From assembly GCA_013146195.2 (NCBI GenBank), contig CM028378.1:87540295-87604294 (forward strand): DNA of 64,000 bases, given 5' to 3'. The position numbers were made by a program, and so were the translations under genes. The DNA is from Codonopsis lanceolata. Its lineage: Eukaryota > Streptophyta > Magnoliopsida > Asterales > Campanulaceae. Shown one piece after another: positions 23,509 through 35,509 of this stretch (within the stretch, counting starts at the first letter, position 1; every line of letters starts with the position of its first letter). A model generated the notes under the pieces. That model was given only the letters and a program-made list of their open reading frames with translations, ran no database searches and was not told the origin of the DNA.

Positions 23509-25625
23509 TTATCAACCTGGACTAGGATATCTTCTACTATACCCAACAGATATTTAACTGAACGATCAGCTAATTGTAATTGCATACTAGTGGGTTTTAG
23601 TTCTCCTAACCCTAATTGTTTATAGACCGCAAAAGGCATCAAGTTAATACTTTTTCCTAGATCTAGCATGACCTTCATCTTTTTAGAGCTTCCCAAGGAA
23701 ACTTGGATATTAAAGCTACTAGGATCTTTCAATTTAGGGGGTAGTTCGGGTTATAAAACACCACTTACATTTTCTGAAACAATAATTTTCTCATTGTTTT
23801 CAAACTTGTGTTTCTTAGAGTGAAGATCTTTGAAAAACTTTGCATAAGCTGGAATATTTTTAATAATGTTAAGCAAAGGAAGATTAACATTCACTTTGGA
23901 TAACATATTATAAATTTCCGCAAATTGTTTGTCCATTCGGTTTTTCATAAGTCTTCTAGGGAATGGAATTGGAGGAACATATGGTGGTGGAGCCACATAA
24001 GGTTCCTCTTCTTCTTGATCTAACTCTTTTTCAACTTCTACTTGATTTTCTTTATCTTAAACTTCTTTTTCTTGTTCCTTATTTGGAACTTCTACTTCTA
24101 CTTCTATCTCTTGATTAATTGTTTGATTATTCTCATTACTATTATCCTTTTCAACTTCTTTTCCAGAATTATCTACTTTATTAGGCACATTAGAAGAATG
24201 AACAGGATCACTTACCTCTTCTCCTATTACCTTACCGCTTCGTAGAACGGTGATTGATTTTACTTATTCGGTTTCACTAGGGAACTTCCCTTCTTCTCTT
24301 TTCTCAGTTTCAGAAGTTACAATGTGCTTCTTCAAATTTTCAACTTCTTCAAGCAAATATTTTATCAGGACAACTTCACTTTTGTTTGTTCCATCTTGTT
24401 CTGGAGCTTCTTCAATCCTTAATTGATTTTGATTTGGAAATTGTTGTGGTTGAGGTTGTTGAGGCTGGAATTGTTGAGGTTGTAAAGGCTTATTTCCTCC
24501 CCAAGAAAAGTTAGGATGATTCCTCCAACCAGGATTATATGTGTTTGAGTAGGGATCATTCCTTGGCCTTTGAGAGTATATATTCATAGCATTAGCCTAT
24601 TCAGCATACATAGCACTTGATGGACAAAAATTAGTAGCATGAGAATATAATCCACATAAAGCACAATCTTCTTGAATTGGCCAATTTTCAAATTGAGCTT
24701 GTGTATCTGATTTTTCTTGAATTTGATATAGACCTCTATTTTTACCTCTAGCACTTTTCTGTTGAGAATTAATACTTAACATCTCAAATAATTCTTCTAG
24801 TGCTTCGGGTGTCATTCTATTAATAGAACCACCAGCTGCATTATCAACCATAGTTTGTAAGCCTGGCGAAAGACCATGATAAAATTGAAGCACTAACACA
24901 TGTTGAGCCGTTATGAAGAGGACACATAATGAGCGTATTTTAAATCTATCCCAAGACTCATGGAATGTTTCACCTGGTTCATTTTGGAATGACATGATTT
25001 GTTTTCTATATTCAGTAAGAGATGCATGCTTATAATATTTGCTCATAAACAAATCATATAATTGAGCCAAAGTATAAACACTACTAGGTGTTAGGTTCAT
25101 AAACCATCGTTTTGCCAATTCTTTTAATGCACTGGGAAAATATTTCATTTTAACTTGGTCTTCAGTTAACCCTCCTAAAAGAAAAGTACTCATCATGTAT
25201 TCATAATCTCTTAAGAAACTGACAGGATCTTCATGAGGCATTCCATGAAAAGATGGTATCATGTTAAAATAGTGGTCTTTTAGTTCGAAATTCCTTACAG
25301 CATCTGGTATGACTAATTATGATGTTACTATATTTAATGAAGGTCTACTGAAATCATTAATAGTTCTTTGATTTACTACTACTTCCATATTTCTTCTTGC
25401 AGGTTCTTCTTCTCTTTGATTCGCATTAACCGGATGAACTGAATTTTCAGGATTTTGATTAATATCTTCCATTGTAAGATCAGCCAGAGGATCCTCTTGA
25501 TTCAATTGTTCTTGATTATCAGGCTGGGAAGTCAGATTTTCAAGATCTTCTTGATTTCTTCTAATATTATTTATATCTTGATTTAATTCTACCAGTTGGG
25601 GATTCAAAGATCTACGACCATGCAT
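23509..25625 (-). pseudogene. Athila-like gag-protease, one frame with five stops
   Basis: The whole region from the ATG at 25625 down to 23509 reads in a single minus-strand frame. Only in-frame stops break it: 25317-25319, 24597-24599, 24264-24266, 24057-24059 and 23751-23753. The Gag core (about 25262-24700) has FHGMPHEDPVSFLRDYEY, GLTEDQVKMKYFPSALKELA and WFMNLTPSSVYTLAQLYDLF. A Cys/His motif CALCGLYSHATNFC follows, then DPYSNTYNPGWRNHPNFSW, typical of Athila Gag. The pre-protease part has FPRRLMKNRMDKQFAEIYN. The protease site reads DLGKSINLMPF, where the family has DLGASINLMP. Confidence 0.9.
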
Positions 25626-25773
25626 AAAATTAATTAAAGCAATTTAAAAACAATTAACTATTAAAGCAAATAAAATAAAATAAAATATTTTTGTATATTT
25701 TTTAATAAAAACTGAAAACTAAATTTAAATTAAAAACTACGCTACTAAGAAACTAACTATGTGAACTAGCTTG

Positions 25774-25791
25774 TCCCCGGCAACGGCGCCA
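25774..25791 (-). other. primer-binding site (tRNA-Asp)
   Basis: The plus strand reads TCCCCGGCAACGGCGCCA, identical to the 3' end of plant tRNA-Asp including CCA. The minus strand is therefore the primer-binding site of the Athila-like element, six bases from its LTR. Confidence 0.9.
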
Positions 25792-25797
25792 AAAACT

Positions 25798-27076
25798 TGA
25801 TCGATGTTTTATTTTAATTATTTTCCTTGCAAGTGGACAAAACTATTATAGAATAGTTTTGGAAGCAAGGGTCGAACCCACAGAGATAAGAGATCACAGA
25901 TAGTGCAATTTATTGATAACAAATTATTAATCTAAAGGGGGCTTTTATATTTATTTTATTCTAAACTACTATTATTATTTAGGTGTTAAACTATTTAGCA
26001 GCAATTACAGGTTATGAAGATCTTATGATAAGTGGCAATCTAGGATTCGGGTTTCCCTTGTATCTCCTCTATGATTAGTTTAAAATAATTATCATTCAAT
26101 TTCTCGGGTTCGTTCACAAAAGATAGATGTAGTCTGTTGAACTATTGGTTCAGCTTCCATCCCCGCAAAATTCATCCATTCTATATCCTAAGCACAAGAA
26201 CATATGATCTATCTGTCACCTAGGTCATGTATGAACCTGGCCCTAACTTATCACTCTCGTGCATCGATAGGTCCAATTTATTGTGATGGTGAGCCGATTA
26301 ATCGACATATGCACATTGGTCATGCAGTTATCCGCACCTCTAGGCCTTTATTATTTGCGATTAAATTCATTTGTTCAAAACGAAATAATAGAGGGATTGA
26401 TAAACACCACAATCAACAAGAATTGAATGAACATAAATATGAATTAAAACATAAATTTGATACAAGTTACCTCCCACCTCCTAGATTAGTGATGATTTAG
26501 TTCATCATAGACTATGAACAGCACATGGAGATAAATGGAGACATGATTTGATCTTCAATACTTGTAATTACACAATCTAAATATGTTATACAACCTAAAA
26601 TCTATCCTAAAACTATACAAAACTGTTTCCAGCCGTTTTTCTATATCCTAGGCTTTGGCTACCGACTCCTATTTATATCGAGGAGTTGTATTTCAATTGA
26701 ATCTCCAGTGAAAACGCGGAAATTTGTGTTCTGACCACCTTGCGGTCGCAAGGTATGGAGCACCTTGCGTCCGTAAGGTCCTCTAAATTCCATGCTTTGA
26801 TTTTCTGACTTTCTGTCCACCTTGCGGAGGCAAGGTCTGGAACACCTTGCGACCGCAAGGTCTCCAGTTTGATATATCTTCTTTTCTTCTTCATTTTTCA
26901 TCTTGGACCCTTCTTGGAATTTGCATATAAAGGCCTTGTGCTTTGCATATTTTCACTAAAAACCCTGAAACTTACAAAACTCACTGAAAACACATATCAG
27001 TAGCCAAAAGCCTCGTGAAATAGAATAATTTAAGTCATAGAAGCATATGAAATCGACGTTTAAAATACATCGATCA
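25798..27076 (-). repeat. Athila-like 5' LTR, 1279 bp
   Basis: It is bounded by TGATCGATG (25798) and CATCGATCA (27076), a 9-base terminal inverted repeat. The same LTR, in reverse orientation and about 80 percent alike by eye, is at 53879-55191. A TATAAAT box on the minus strand lies at about 26670-26680. Four ACCTTGCG-N2-CGCAAGGT palindromes lie upstream of it at 26737-26861. Confidence 0.9.
26737..26861. promoter_or_regulatory. four palindromic 18-mers in Athila-like LTR (copy 1)
   Basis: ACCTTGCG-N2-CGCAAGGT at 26737-26754 and 26844-26861 is perfect. The copies at 26762-26779 and 26819-26836 each have one mismatched arm base. In the sense direction they sit about 60-190 bases upstream of the TATA box. 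Confidence 0.75.
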
Positions 27077-27189
27077 AGAAGCTAAGCAAAAGAGTAATGC
27101 AATCACACAAAAGTGATAAAGACCAGATCAAGGATGTAGTTCTTGATGCAACAACATTGTTCAGTAACAATTGAATTTTGTGCAATTTT

Positions 27190-28701
27190 TGTAACACCCC
27201 GCTCCTTCGTTAGCTCGGTTTACGTGCTATACTTGCACTTCTTCCTTTGTTGATTGTATGTTTGGTTTACGAGAGGTTCTAGATATGTATGAGAGACCAC
27301 GTTAAGACCAAAGCACTATTAAGAGATGCCATATAGTTGTTGACTTGCTAAAGTCACAAGTCGTGATTTCGACGATAGTCTAATGCTATTGATTGAGGTT
27401 TGTTTATGTTTGTGTTCTTGACTCCGGTTTGGTCCTAGACCTTCATATGAAGGTTTATTAACATGTTTAGATGCATTAGACTTCAAGTTGGAGGTGTTCC
27501 TTAAGTCTATCGATGATTTGGAAGCTTTGGAGATGTCGCCTCTATCGCTTCAGTGGATCGAGTCATGTAATCGCTCTCCTTTGGAATTCTTATTTCCCTA
27601 GTTGTTATTCAACTTTCTAGAAGTATTTAAGCTTCTTCATTAGCCCTTAGACTTGCCTTAAAAGTCTCCTCTCTTTCATTGCTCGCTCGATTGCAAGTTC
27701 ATTCGCTGCTCCTACAGACGTTGTCGCACCCCTTCCTGTTTCGCTCGAGTTGTTTCGGAGTTGTTCTGTGTGTTTCCGACTTGTTTTGTTGGGTTAGACC
27801 TTGAATGGTGCCCATAAGTTGGGGACCATTTAGGACATGTTTAGACCAAGTTCAAGGGCTTAACGAGGCGCCGTGATCGAATTTTGATCACTACCGCCTC
27901 AAGAGCCGAGAGCATTGCCAAATCAACCCAAGCTCCCAGATTCCAGCGCCCGCTGGCCTAGAGTGAGGCGCCCGCCTCAACATCAGGTTGTGCATATGAA
28001 TTTTTCCCCTGCTTTGTGTTTTGACGAAAATACCTATCCTACCCTCATTAAACCCCCTAAACCCTTCCTAACCACCCATACTTAACCCAAATCATGTCCT
28101 AACATTAAAGTTAATTAAGGTTAGATTAGTGATTGATTACCCCTAATCTCTACTAATTGTACTTGGGAAATGTCTATTGTGCCCTCTCATATTGGGGGGT
28201 ATAAATACCCAAACCCTTTTTGAGAAATCGTAAATCCTCTTCATTTTTCATTCTCCACCTCAATGAGAGAGAGAGATAGAGAGTCCAAGGAGATTCAAGC
28301 CCCTATCCTTCTTCTCTTCGATCCAAGACGATCCAACCGTCCGATTGCCTTCAAACTCGAATCTTGAAGCCCTCGACAGTAGAACAACTTCACCATTCAG
28401 ATTTTGATTCTCTTGAGTTTTCACCAAGCTAGGTAAGTTACTTCCTTTTGATTTTGGTTCATCGCCCTAAGGAAAAACAACCTATATGCTATTTGTGGGC
28501 AATGAACACTTGATATGCTTTGTATGTGTTAATTTGGGGATTTTTGGAAGTATAAACTTGTTAGAGCATTTGTAAGATGACTCTTATGATTGTTGAAGTA
28601 TATGATTGTTCTTCATCTTGTGTTTCTAGGATTATGAGTATGCTAGAAATCATGTCCATATGTTACTTGGATTTATTGTAGAGTATGCCTATGATTGGGG
28701 C
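27190..28701 (+). repeat. gypsy-type LTR, truncated by assembly gap
   Basis: It starts TGTAACACCCCGCTCC, the same LTR-start class as 16972. A GGTATAAATACC box lies at 28199-28210 and a (GA)n tract at 28265-28281, in the same order as in the LTR at 16972. The far end is lost in the N run. No gene is seen within it. Confidence 0.6.
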
Positions 28702-28801
28702 NNNNNNNNNNNNNNNNNNNNNNNNNNNNNNNNNNNNNNNNNNNNNNNNNNNNNNNNNNNNNNNNNNNNNNNNNNNNNNNNNNNNNNNNNNNNNNNNNNN
28801 N
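28702..28801. other. assembly gap of 100 N
   Basis: Exactly 100 unresolved bases, a conventional placeholder length; the true gap size is unknown. Confidence 0.99.
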
Positions 28802-30623
28802 AGAGATGGAGATGGAGAGGCATCGATTGGAGAAAAGAGGGTGGGCGGATGCATGGAGATGAAGGCAATTTGGTGACGGTGGAGTCAAAGCTAGCGGCGA
28901 CTGGAGCATTATTGAAGCGAACACAGCTTGGAGGCTGGCCAGGGGATGATTCATCAGATTGAGGGCACGAGGATGGGCTGGGTTGAAATAGGGCGGCTGT
29001 TGAATGAAAGGGTGGTGACGGTTGAAGCTTGCCGGATACGCAATTGAGAAGAGGGGGATGAAAATTAGTTGCTTCTCGCGAGGCGAAGGAAGAAAGTGAC
29101 TGGTTCGATCATAGAGATTGCTGGAGGTTGGAATCGAAATTATTGGAGATAGGGAGGAAGGGACCGGCTTAGATCTAAAGTAGAGGGTGAAGTCGGAGGC
29201 CGAACTAGGTGTGAATTGTAAGAAAGAAATTGATACCCATATTTAATGGTAGAGTTAACGTCATTCAAAATATAAATACGCTTGCATCATTAATTTAGTT
29301 TAATGGTCTCATTATAAATTTTAAAGTTTTAATGACCATTTTATAAATTTTTTAAAAAGTTGGTTGACCAAATGAGTGTTTTTCCAACATATTTTGACCG
29401 TCGCTTCGTGCCACGGTATAATTGAATCACCATTCTTTGTCTATCCTTTAACTTTTAAAAATGTCCTGTACTGTTTTTATGTCAAATAAACAGAGATGAA
29501 ACAGAGCCACTAAAACATACTCATTGGAATGAGACAATACCTCTGACCAAAAGGCTATTCTATTTTTGTACTGTTGTCATGTTGTGGTATGATTAATTAA
29601 TGTAAGTCTCCGGTAAAATAGATGTACGGATTTTAATTTGTAAGATAAATTTTTAATTTTTGATAACTTAATTTATTAATACGATGAGTAAGATAAGGAG
29701 GATCTGTTTTATAACAAAACAATAAATGTAAGATCGTCTCACCTAAATTTTTATTTTAATTTACTTAAACATGAATCTCAAATTACCCTCAATTAGAAAA
29801 TATCAATTGGAAGAAATTTCAAATAGGTTCTTGTTCCTTTTCTAAATTTTCTATCAAAATTTTGTGACTTGTATAGCTAAAATAAATAGTTTTTTTCTCT
29901 CTCAAAGTTGGCTTTCTTGTAATCTAGTTTTTCCTAATAGTCCGATTTAAGAAATTACTTTTCAAATATATATTAGGATAGTATGTGTTATTCAAGGATA
30001 CATACGCGAGAGTGTAACCATCAATTAAAAAAAAATTTAATCAAAAATAAAATAGTAAAAATGTTTTCAAGAAGCAAATATTAGAAAGTTGACAACTTTG
30101 TAGAGCCAGTTTAAAAAGGAAACAACTCTTTTTTAAACGAACAAATGGAGTATCCTAGTTCGGAAGTCACTTTAAAGCTTTTATTCTATGGTAATTATCA
30201 AATACTCGTATTAATAAGGGCACATATACTATATATTTCTTCTATTTCATGTAAAAAGTATCCATTTAAAAATTAATTTTTTTAAAAAAATAAAAAAAAT
30301 TATTTCTTAATTTTTTAAAATAAAATTTTTAAATTAAATATTTCAAAATAAAATAATAAATTATTTATCCAAAACAGAAGGAACATAATAATTTAATGAA
30401 AGAAAAACATTCATCGTTTACATTGTTGTGTCTTTTGATTAAATTTTTTTAATTGATGGCACGTATGTATCCTTTAACACATTTTTTTTTTAACTCGCAC
30501 GGTGCGAAAAAAGTACGTAGTCAATTTGGTTCTTCGTAGGCTAGTAGCTTCAAAATGTACAACACACTTTTCAAGAAGACTCTTGGTACGTTTGCTAACA
30601 ATTTGATGAAGTCGAAGACTATA
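28802..30623. other. intergenic region without recognisable gene
   Basis: 28802-29220 is G-rich and could be the edge of a gene or element entering the gap, but no protein signature is visible. The rest is AT-rich low-complexity DNA. Confidence 0.4.
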
Positions 30624-30866
30624 CTCCCTCCGTCCCTAAATAATCGTTAATTGATCGATCGTAGTTTTAAAAAATAATTAACGATTATTTATATTGGTTT
30701 AATATGTAGTTTTCTTTAAAGTTTATGGGTATGTGGCTCATAATTAAAATAGAGTGAAAAAATAAGGGTAAAGTGATAAAAGTGATATTCTAAAAAGGTA
30801 AGTTTTAAACTGAACAATTATTTTGAAACGGACGAAAAAAAACCCATAATTTAGAGACGGAGGGAG
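30624..30866. mobile_element. Stowaway MITE
   Basis: The 243-bp element starts CTCCCTCCGTCCCTAAATAA and ends with the near-complement TTTAGAGACGGAGGGAG. The left flank is TA (30622-30623); the right flank, expected TA, reads CG. CTCCCTCCGTCCC is the classic Stowaway terminus. Confidence 0.85.
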
Positions 30867-31567
30867 CGTGTTAAAACTTCCTCTAACTCCACTCGCCAGG
30901 CCGCTAAGCCTCCACGCCCTCCATGGCGCGACTTTCTTGGTCCACCTAATCGATCAGTCGCGTCTACGCCAAACCTCGCCGACCTTAATTTATTTTTGTA
31001 GCTTTGATTTTATGGCGCGTGTGGCCAGGAGAAAGAAGGGAAGTGGTAATGGTGTGGCGAGAGAGGAGGTAATGGGGGCGGCTTGAGTAAAATCTTTTTT
31101 TTTTGTTTTTTGTTCTAAACTTGGTTTATTCTTTGGGGTTGTTGAGAATTGAGATTAATGGTAGGTTTGTATATTTTGTTCATTTTACAAATATAGATAA
31201 GTGTTTGATAAAATGACAAACATAAAAAAATTAAATTTGTATTCAATATGTTTGATATTTGATGTAAATTATCAAAAAATACTAATTATGCCTTAATCCC
31301 TGGGCCCGCCTCGTCTGCCTCGACTAGTCACTGGCGTTAGGTGTTATTAGTGTCTAGCGATCGCTGCTGATTTTTAAACCTTGGGAGGGAGTATGATTTA
31401 TGAAATTCAAAATATACCATATTGTCCATCGATCATATCATACATTGGAAGTCATTTTCAACCGAAACATCTACGTGAGACTAAAATCGTATTTAAATGA
31501 AATCTTTCGGCCATGATGTGATTGACCCCAGTGTATCCACCAAATTCTATTTTGCATCCAGATCTCA

Positions 31568-31570
<3 letters not shown>

Positions 31571-31613
<43 letters not shown>
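31571..31613. repeat. (TA)n microsatellite
   Basis: About 21 uninterrupted TA dinucleotides. Confidence 0.95.
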
Positions 31614-31615
<2 letters not shown>

Positions 31616-33764
31616 ACAGATGAATATAAAAAGGAAATATTAAAAATTTTTCTTTTCAAAATAGAATGTTATTTATTTATTAACAAAGGTACAATTTTGT
31701 ATATCTTATCCGAAAAAATTAAATGTATCGATTACACTTCATACTAATTCATATAAAATGACATTTTATATTTAACGATCTTGTGTCAATCATGCTTTGT
31801 AAGCGTCATTCAAATTTCAAAAGTCATGTTGACATGAAAAATATATATTGTATTCCTTTGCCCAATATATATGGTTTAGTTTTTGCATTTTACTTCAAAA
31901 AAAATTCTTTCTTTGCTGTTAAAATACCTTGACTTGGTGTTTACACAGATCTTTTAAAAAAATAAATTAAATCAATCTAGAAAGTTAGGATCTATATTTA
32001 TAATTTTATTTTCTTAAAAATAAAGTTATATACTTCTCATAGATTACATATCTAAAAATTTCGGATCTATATCTGTGCTTTAAGTAAGCAAATCTGAAAA
32101 ATTAAAGGATGTAAAAATAAATTAAAAAAAGCGAAATAATTTTTCAATATATAATTTAGGAAAATTCCAGCTCTAAAATTGACAAGCTCAAATTATCCAG
32201 ATCTATGAAAAAATTGAAACGGAACTAATTAAAATGTTAAGTCATATATTTTTAGATATATTTTCTTTGAATTCGTGTCAACTCCGGTGATTGACATCCA
32301 TCAACAGGAGAAGGAGGGGCATTTTAAGAAGAAAAAAAAGACTTATGCGGTTGGATAAAAAATAGTGCACCAGAGAGGCTATAATTTTCAAATAAAGAAC
32401 CAGCCCGCAATTATTCATTTTATTACTAATTGACTACTAAAAGTATCATTTTTTTTTCAAAAATATGACTTTCAAACAAGGACTTTTTACCTGGAATGGA
32501 GGGAACACGTAATTAACATGGTATTTAATGATTTTTTTTGGGCCAATTGTACATATTATTGTCTTTTTTTCTATTTAATGATATTTAATCAACAAATATA
32601 TACTTCTTCCGACCCAAAATTATTATTCAGCATTCCCTTTGTGTCTATCAAAAAATTATTGAAATGAAATCTCCATCCGTTTTTAAATTATCGTCATCCT
32701 TTCTTTTGAGACGGATGTAGTAATGTTAAAGTTTGAATTATTTTATCCATGTCAAACTCATAGTATGACTAAATGATCATTTTATTGTTTTTTAAAAAAA
32801 TTAAATAATCATATATGAAATTATGTTGTAAAAAATAATTAATTTTCAAATTCTATAATGACTAATCTTATTGTTATATATTTTTAGTTAAGTAGTGTCC
32901 CCTAATTTATTCTTTTAATTTTGTATATACAATTTAGTTGAAAAACATATATATTGTGTATTTTACGCACGGATACAAACACTAGTTAGTACTAAAGTCA
33001 CAATTCATGTTAAATTTTGTCACACTTAACCCCTTGGTGTGAGGACATGAGTTGAAAATATTAAGGGAAGTTGGCACTTGAGGGTTATGTGAGGACTTTT
33101 TGGTCATTTCAATTAGGAGGTTCAAAGTGAGATTTGGCCGATACATTTATGATATCAAATAATTGTCAAAAAGATTTAAATATATTTCTTATATTTTATA
33201 CAAAGAGTTCACTATATTATTTTTGGATGTTTTATTTTAAAAGTCCACTTAAAAATCATGGCTACAAGATTCATAAGTCATATCATTTCAATATTACCCT
33301 CCATTTAGGTACCCAACACAAGTTCATTACATAAAAGTAAGCTATAAGCATATAAGACCGTCTTACGGATCTTAATTCGTAGGCAGCTCCATTCTCAACT
33401 TCAACCCAACACACATTGGAGGTCGGGTAAAGTAGGATTCATCTTACATAAATTATCCATAAGATAATCTTATATAAGTTTTTACCATACATAAATATGT
33501 ATATATATATTCGATTATAGAACCATATTTATATTTTCAATAAATCTCAATAAAACATAAATCCTATTACAACAAAAAATAGCACGAGAAAAACTTCTCA
33601 CTAAAAAGATCAATTTTTGATCTTTCTACTCTATAGCAAAGACCGCAGCCCTGAAATAGCATCTACTCAATGCCATCAATCCCCATCGAAAATTCAATTT
33701 TGATTTTGTGATAACTTTTGAATCGAAAATCGTCTTTGATGTGGATAACTATGTTTGATAATAA

Positions 33765-34005
33765 TTATTCTTTCCTTCAAGTAAAAAGTCACTACATTAT
33801 TTTGAGATATTTTATTCTAAAAGCTCATTTTTTTAAAAAATATGCTTACAATTTTTAAAATATTTCATATTTACTATCTACTTGTTTTGTAACTATATTT
33901 TTTTACTTAATTATTTTTATAATTATGATTAACTTTAATAATATTTATATATCCTTTAATAATTTGATTTTTCAAATGAGAATTTTTTAGATGGAACGAA
34001 GGGTG
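33765..34005. mobile_element. decayed Stowaway-like MITE related to 7498-7738
   Basis: It shares in order ACTACATTATTTTGA, TAATTATGATTAA and TATATATCC with the MITE at 7498-7738, and has a similar length. The ends (ATTCTTTCCTTCAAG ... GATGGAACGAAGGGTG) are more diverged. Confidence 0.55.
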
Positions 34006-34268
34006 TAATTAAAACTATAACACATGTAATTTGTAAAGGAGACATTAATTTAGGAAGGGATGATAGATATATGGTGTATTAGATAAGAAATTAGAGTGGC
34101 ATTTTAAGAAATAGTCGAAAAGTCAATGGGCAAAATGGACATCGGAATAAGTCATTTTTGGCAGCGTGACGAGTGATGACTGATGAGCCGTCTGCCAACT
34201 CAATTCAACGTGACGATGGAATTTTACTCTTCTAAAATACGGATAACACCTACACTATTCGTATATAT

Positions 34269-34286
34269 ACATAGTTTCATACATAC

Positions 34287-34339
<53 letters not shown>

Positions 34340-34345
34340 CTATGT
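34269..34345. repeat. inverted repeat flanking (AT)n, upstream of aquaporin gene
   Basis: ACATAGTTTCATA at 34269-34281 is the exact reverse complement of 34333-34345. Between them lies a long TA run (34289-34334). The structure can fold into one long cruciform or hairpin. It ends 156 bases before the aquaporin start codon. Confidence 0.85.
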
Positions 34346-34501
34346 GAGTGGTCCTATAAATTAAACCAAACCAACCTAAAGCCAAAGCCACTTGTGTGCT
34401 GGCTTGGCTTTAAGGCAATAATTCTTTGACAGCCCTCCATTTTTTCTCTATCATACTCAACTAGTAACTTTGCCGTCAGGCCACCGGAAAAGCCAGTCAC
34501 A

Positions 34502-35509
34502 ATGCCGAAGATCGCAATCGGAACGGCCAGAGAGATAGTCCAGCCGGACTGCATCCATGCTCTTGTTGTTGAGTTCATTGTTACATTTCTCTTTATGTTT
34601 GTCGGCGTTGGATCAGTGATAACCGTTGGTAAGCTTCTCCAATTGATCACATCATTTGAACACAAGTTTGGGTTTGACCGTTTGACTTACACTGTTCGAT
34701 GGATCGACTCCGAATGTTTTCAATTTTTCTTTAAGACGAGACTTGAATCCCACATCATTTTTCCTTGCAGGAGCGATACCCGGGAATCCGCTAGTGGGGC
34801 TAATTTATGCCGCCCTTGCTCATGCATTTATTGTAGTTGTGACGATAGGTGCCGGTCTCCGCTTCTCCGCCGGACACCTGAACCCAGCCGTCACCCTCGG
34901 CCTATGCTTCGGTGGCTATATCACCGTCTTCCGATCATTTCTTTACTTGATTGATCAGTTGTTAGCTGCTATTGCTGCTTGTGCTCTACTCAAGTATCTT
35001 ACCGGAGCTGCGGTGAGTCCATACACAAGAAATGAAAACAAAGGCTATCAACTGGGCATAAGCCCACTATGATTAAATCGAAAGTAGAAACGCATTAATG
35101 TTTATTTGGATTTTGTTTTGTGCAGGCAGTGCCAGTGCAGACTCTTGGAGCAGGAACAGACTACTTGCAAGGGGTGATCATGGAGATTGTGTTGACTTTT
35201 GCTTTACTTTTTGTGGTGTATGCTACACTTGTGGACCCAAAGAAGGGATCTCTTGATGGGCATGGTGCATTGATAACTGGGCTTCTAGTTGGGGCCAATA
35301 TAATGGCTGGTGCAGCATTTTCGGGGGCTGCAATGAACCCAGCAAGAGCTTTTGGACCTGCGTTCGTATCTGGAGACTGGACTGACCACTGGGTTTATTG
35401 GGTTGGGCCACTGATTGGGGTGGGCTTGCTGGGTTCATCTATGAAAATGTGTTCATTGCTGGGTCTTATTATGTTGCTGTTCCTGAAGCTAATGATTACT
35501 AGATTTTAA
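34502..35509 (+). CDS. TIP4: tonoplast intrinsic protein (aquaporin), TIP4-like, frameshifted 3' end
   Basis: This is a six-helix MIP-family channel for water and small solutes, expected in the vacuolar membrane. Exons are 34502-34628, 34771-35012 and 35126-35509; both introns are GT-AG and exon 3 begins in phase 0. The start MPKIAIGTAREIVQPDCIHA and VVEFIVTFLFMFVGVGS match TIP N-termini. Both NPA boxes are intact (GHLNPAVTLG and AMNPARAFGPAF). The AHAF His, the Ile of GANIM, the Ala before AMNPAR and the Arg after NPA fit the His-Ile-Ala-Arg filter of TIP4. At about 35428 one base is missing: the frame leaves WVGPLIG and the family's last helix and tail are found in the +1 frame, ending TAG at 35500-35502. 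As read, the protein ends at 35509 with about 27 altered, still hydrophobic residues. It is either a real mutation or a consensus error. Confidence 0.9.

Larger units (their letters stand above)
23509..27076 (-). mobile_element. Ty3/gypsy Athila-like element, 5' part only
   Basis: Minus strand: LTR 27076-25798, tRNA-Asp PBS 25791-25775, Gag from 25625, protease down to 23509. It is cut inside the protease by the LTR ending at 23508. Reverse transcriptase, integrase and the 3' LTR are not in the window. Confidence 0.85.
30867..34268. other. AT-rich intergenic region upstream of aquaporin gene
   Basis: No gene is recognised. An (AT)n microsatellite lies at 31571-31613. A possible decayed MITE, opening CTTCCGACCCAAAATTATTA and ending TTGAGACGGATGTAGTA, is at about 32608-32724. 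Others are at about 33155-33345 and 33765-34005. Confidence 0.5.

Noticed and set aside
25774..25791. Perfect match to the 3' end of tRNA-Asp
   Set aside because: Only the last 18 bases match, beside an LTR and upstream of gag, so it is a primer-binding site and not a tRNA gene.
28660..28962. Open frames spanning the N gap
   Set aside because: They are created by translating N as X; the sequence across the gap is unknown.
34354..34665. Minus-strand frame over aquaporin exon 1
   Set aside because: Shadow of the plus-strand aquaporin exon; no domain of its own.
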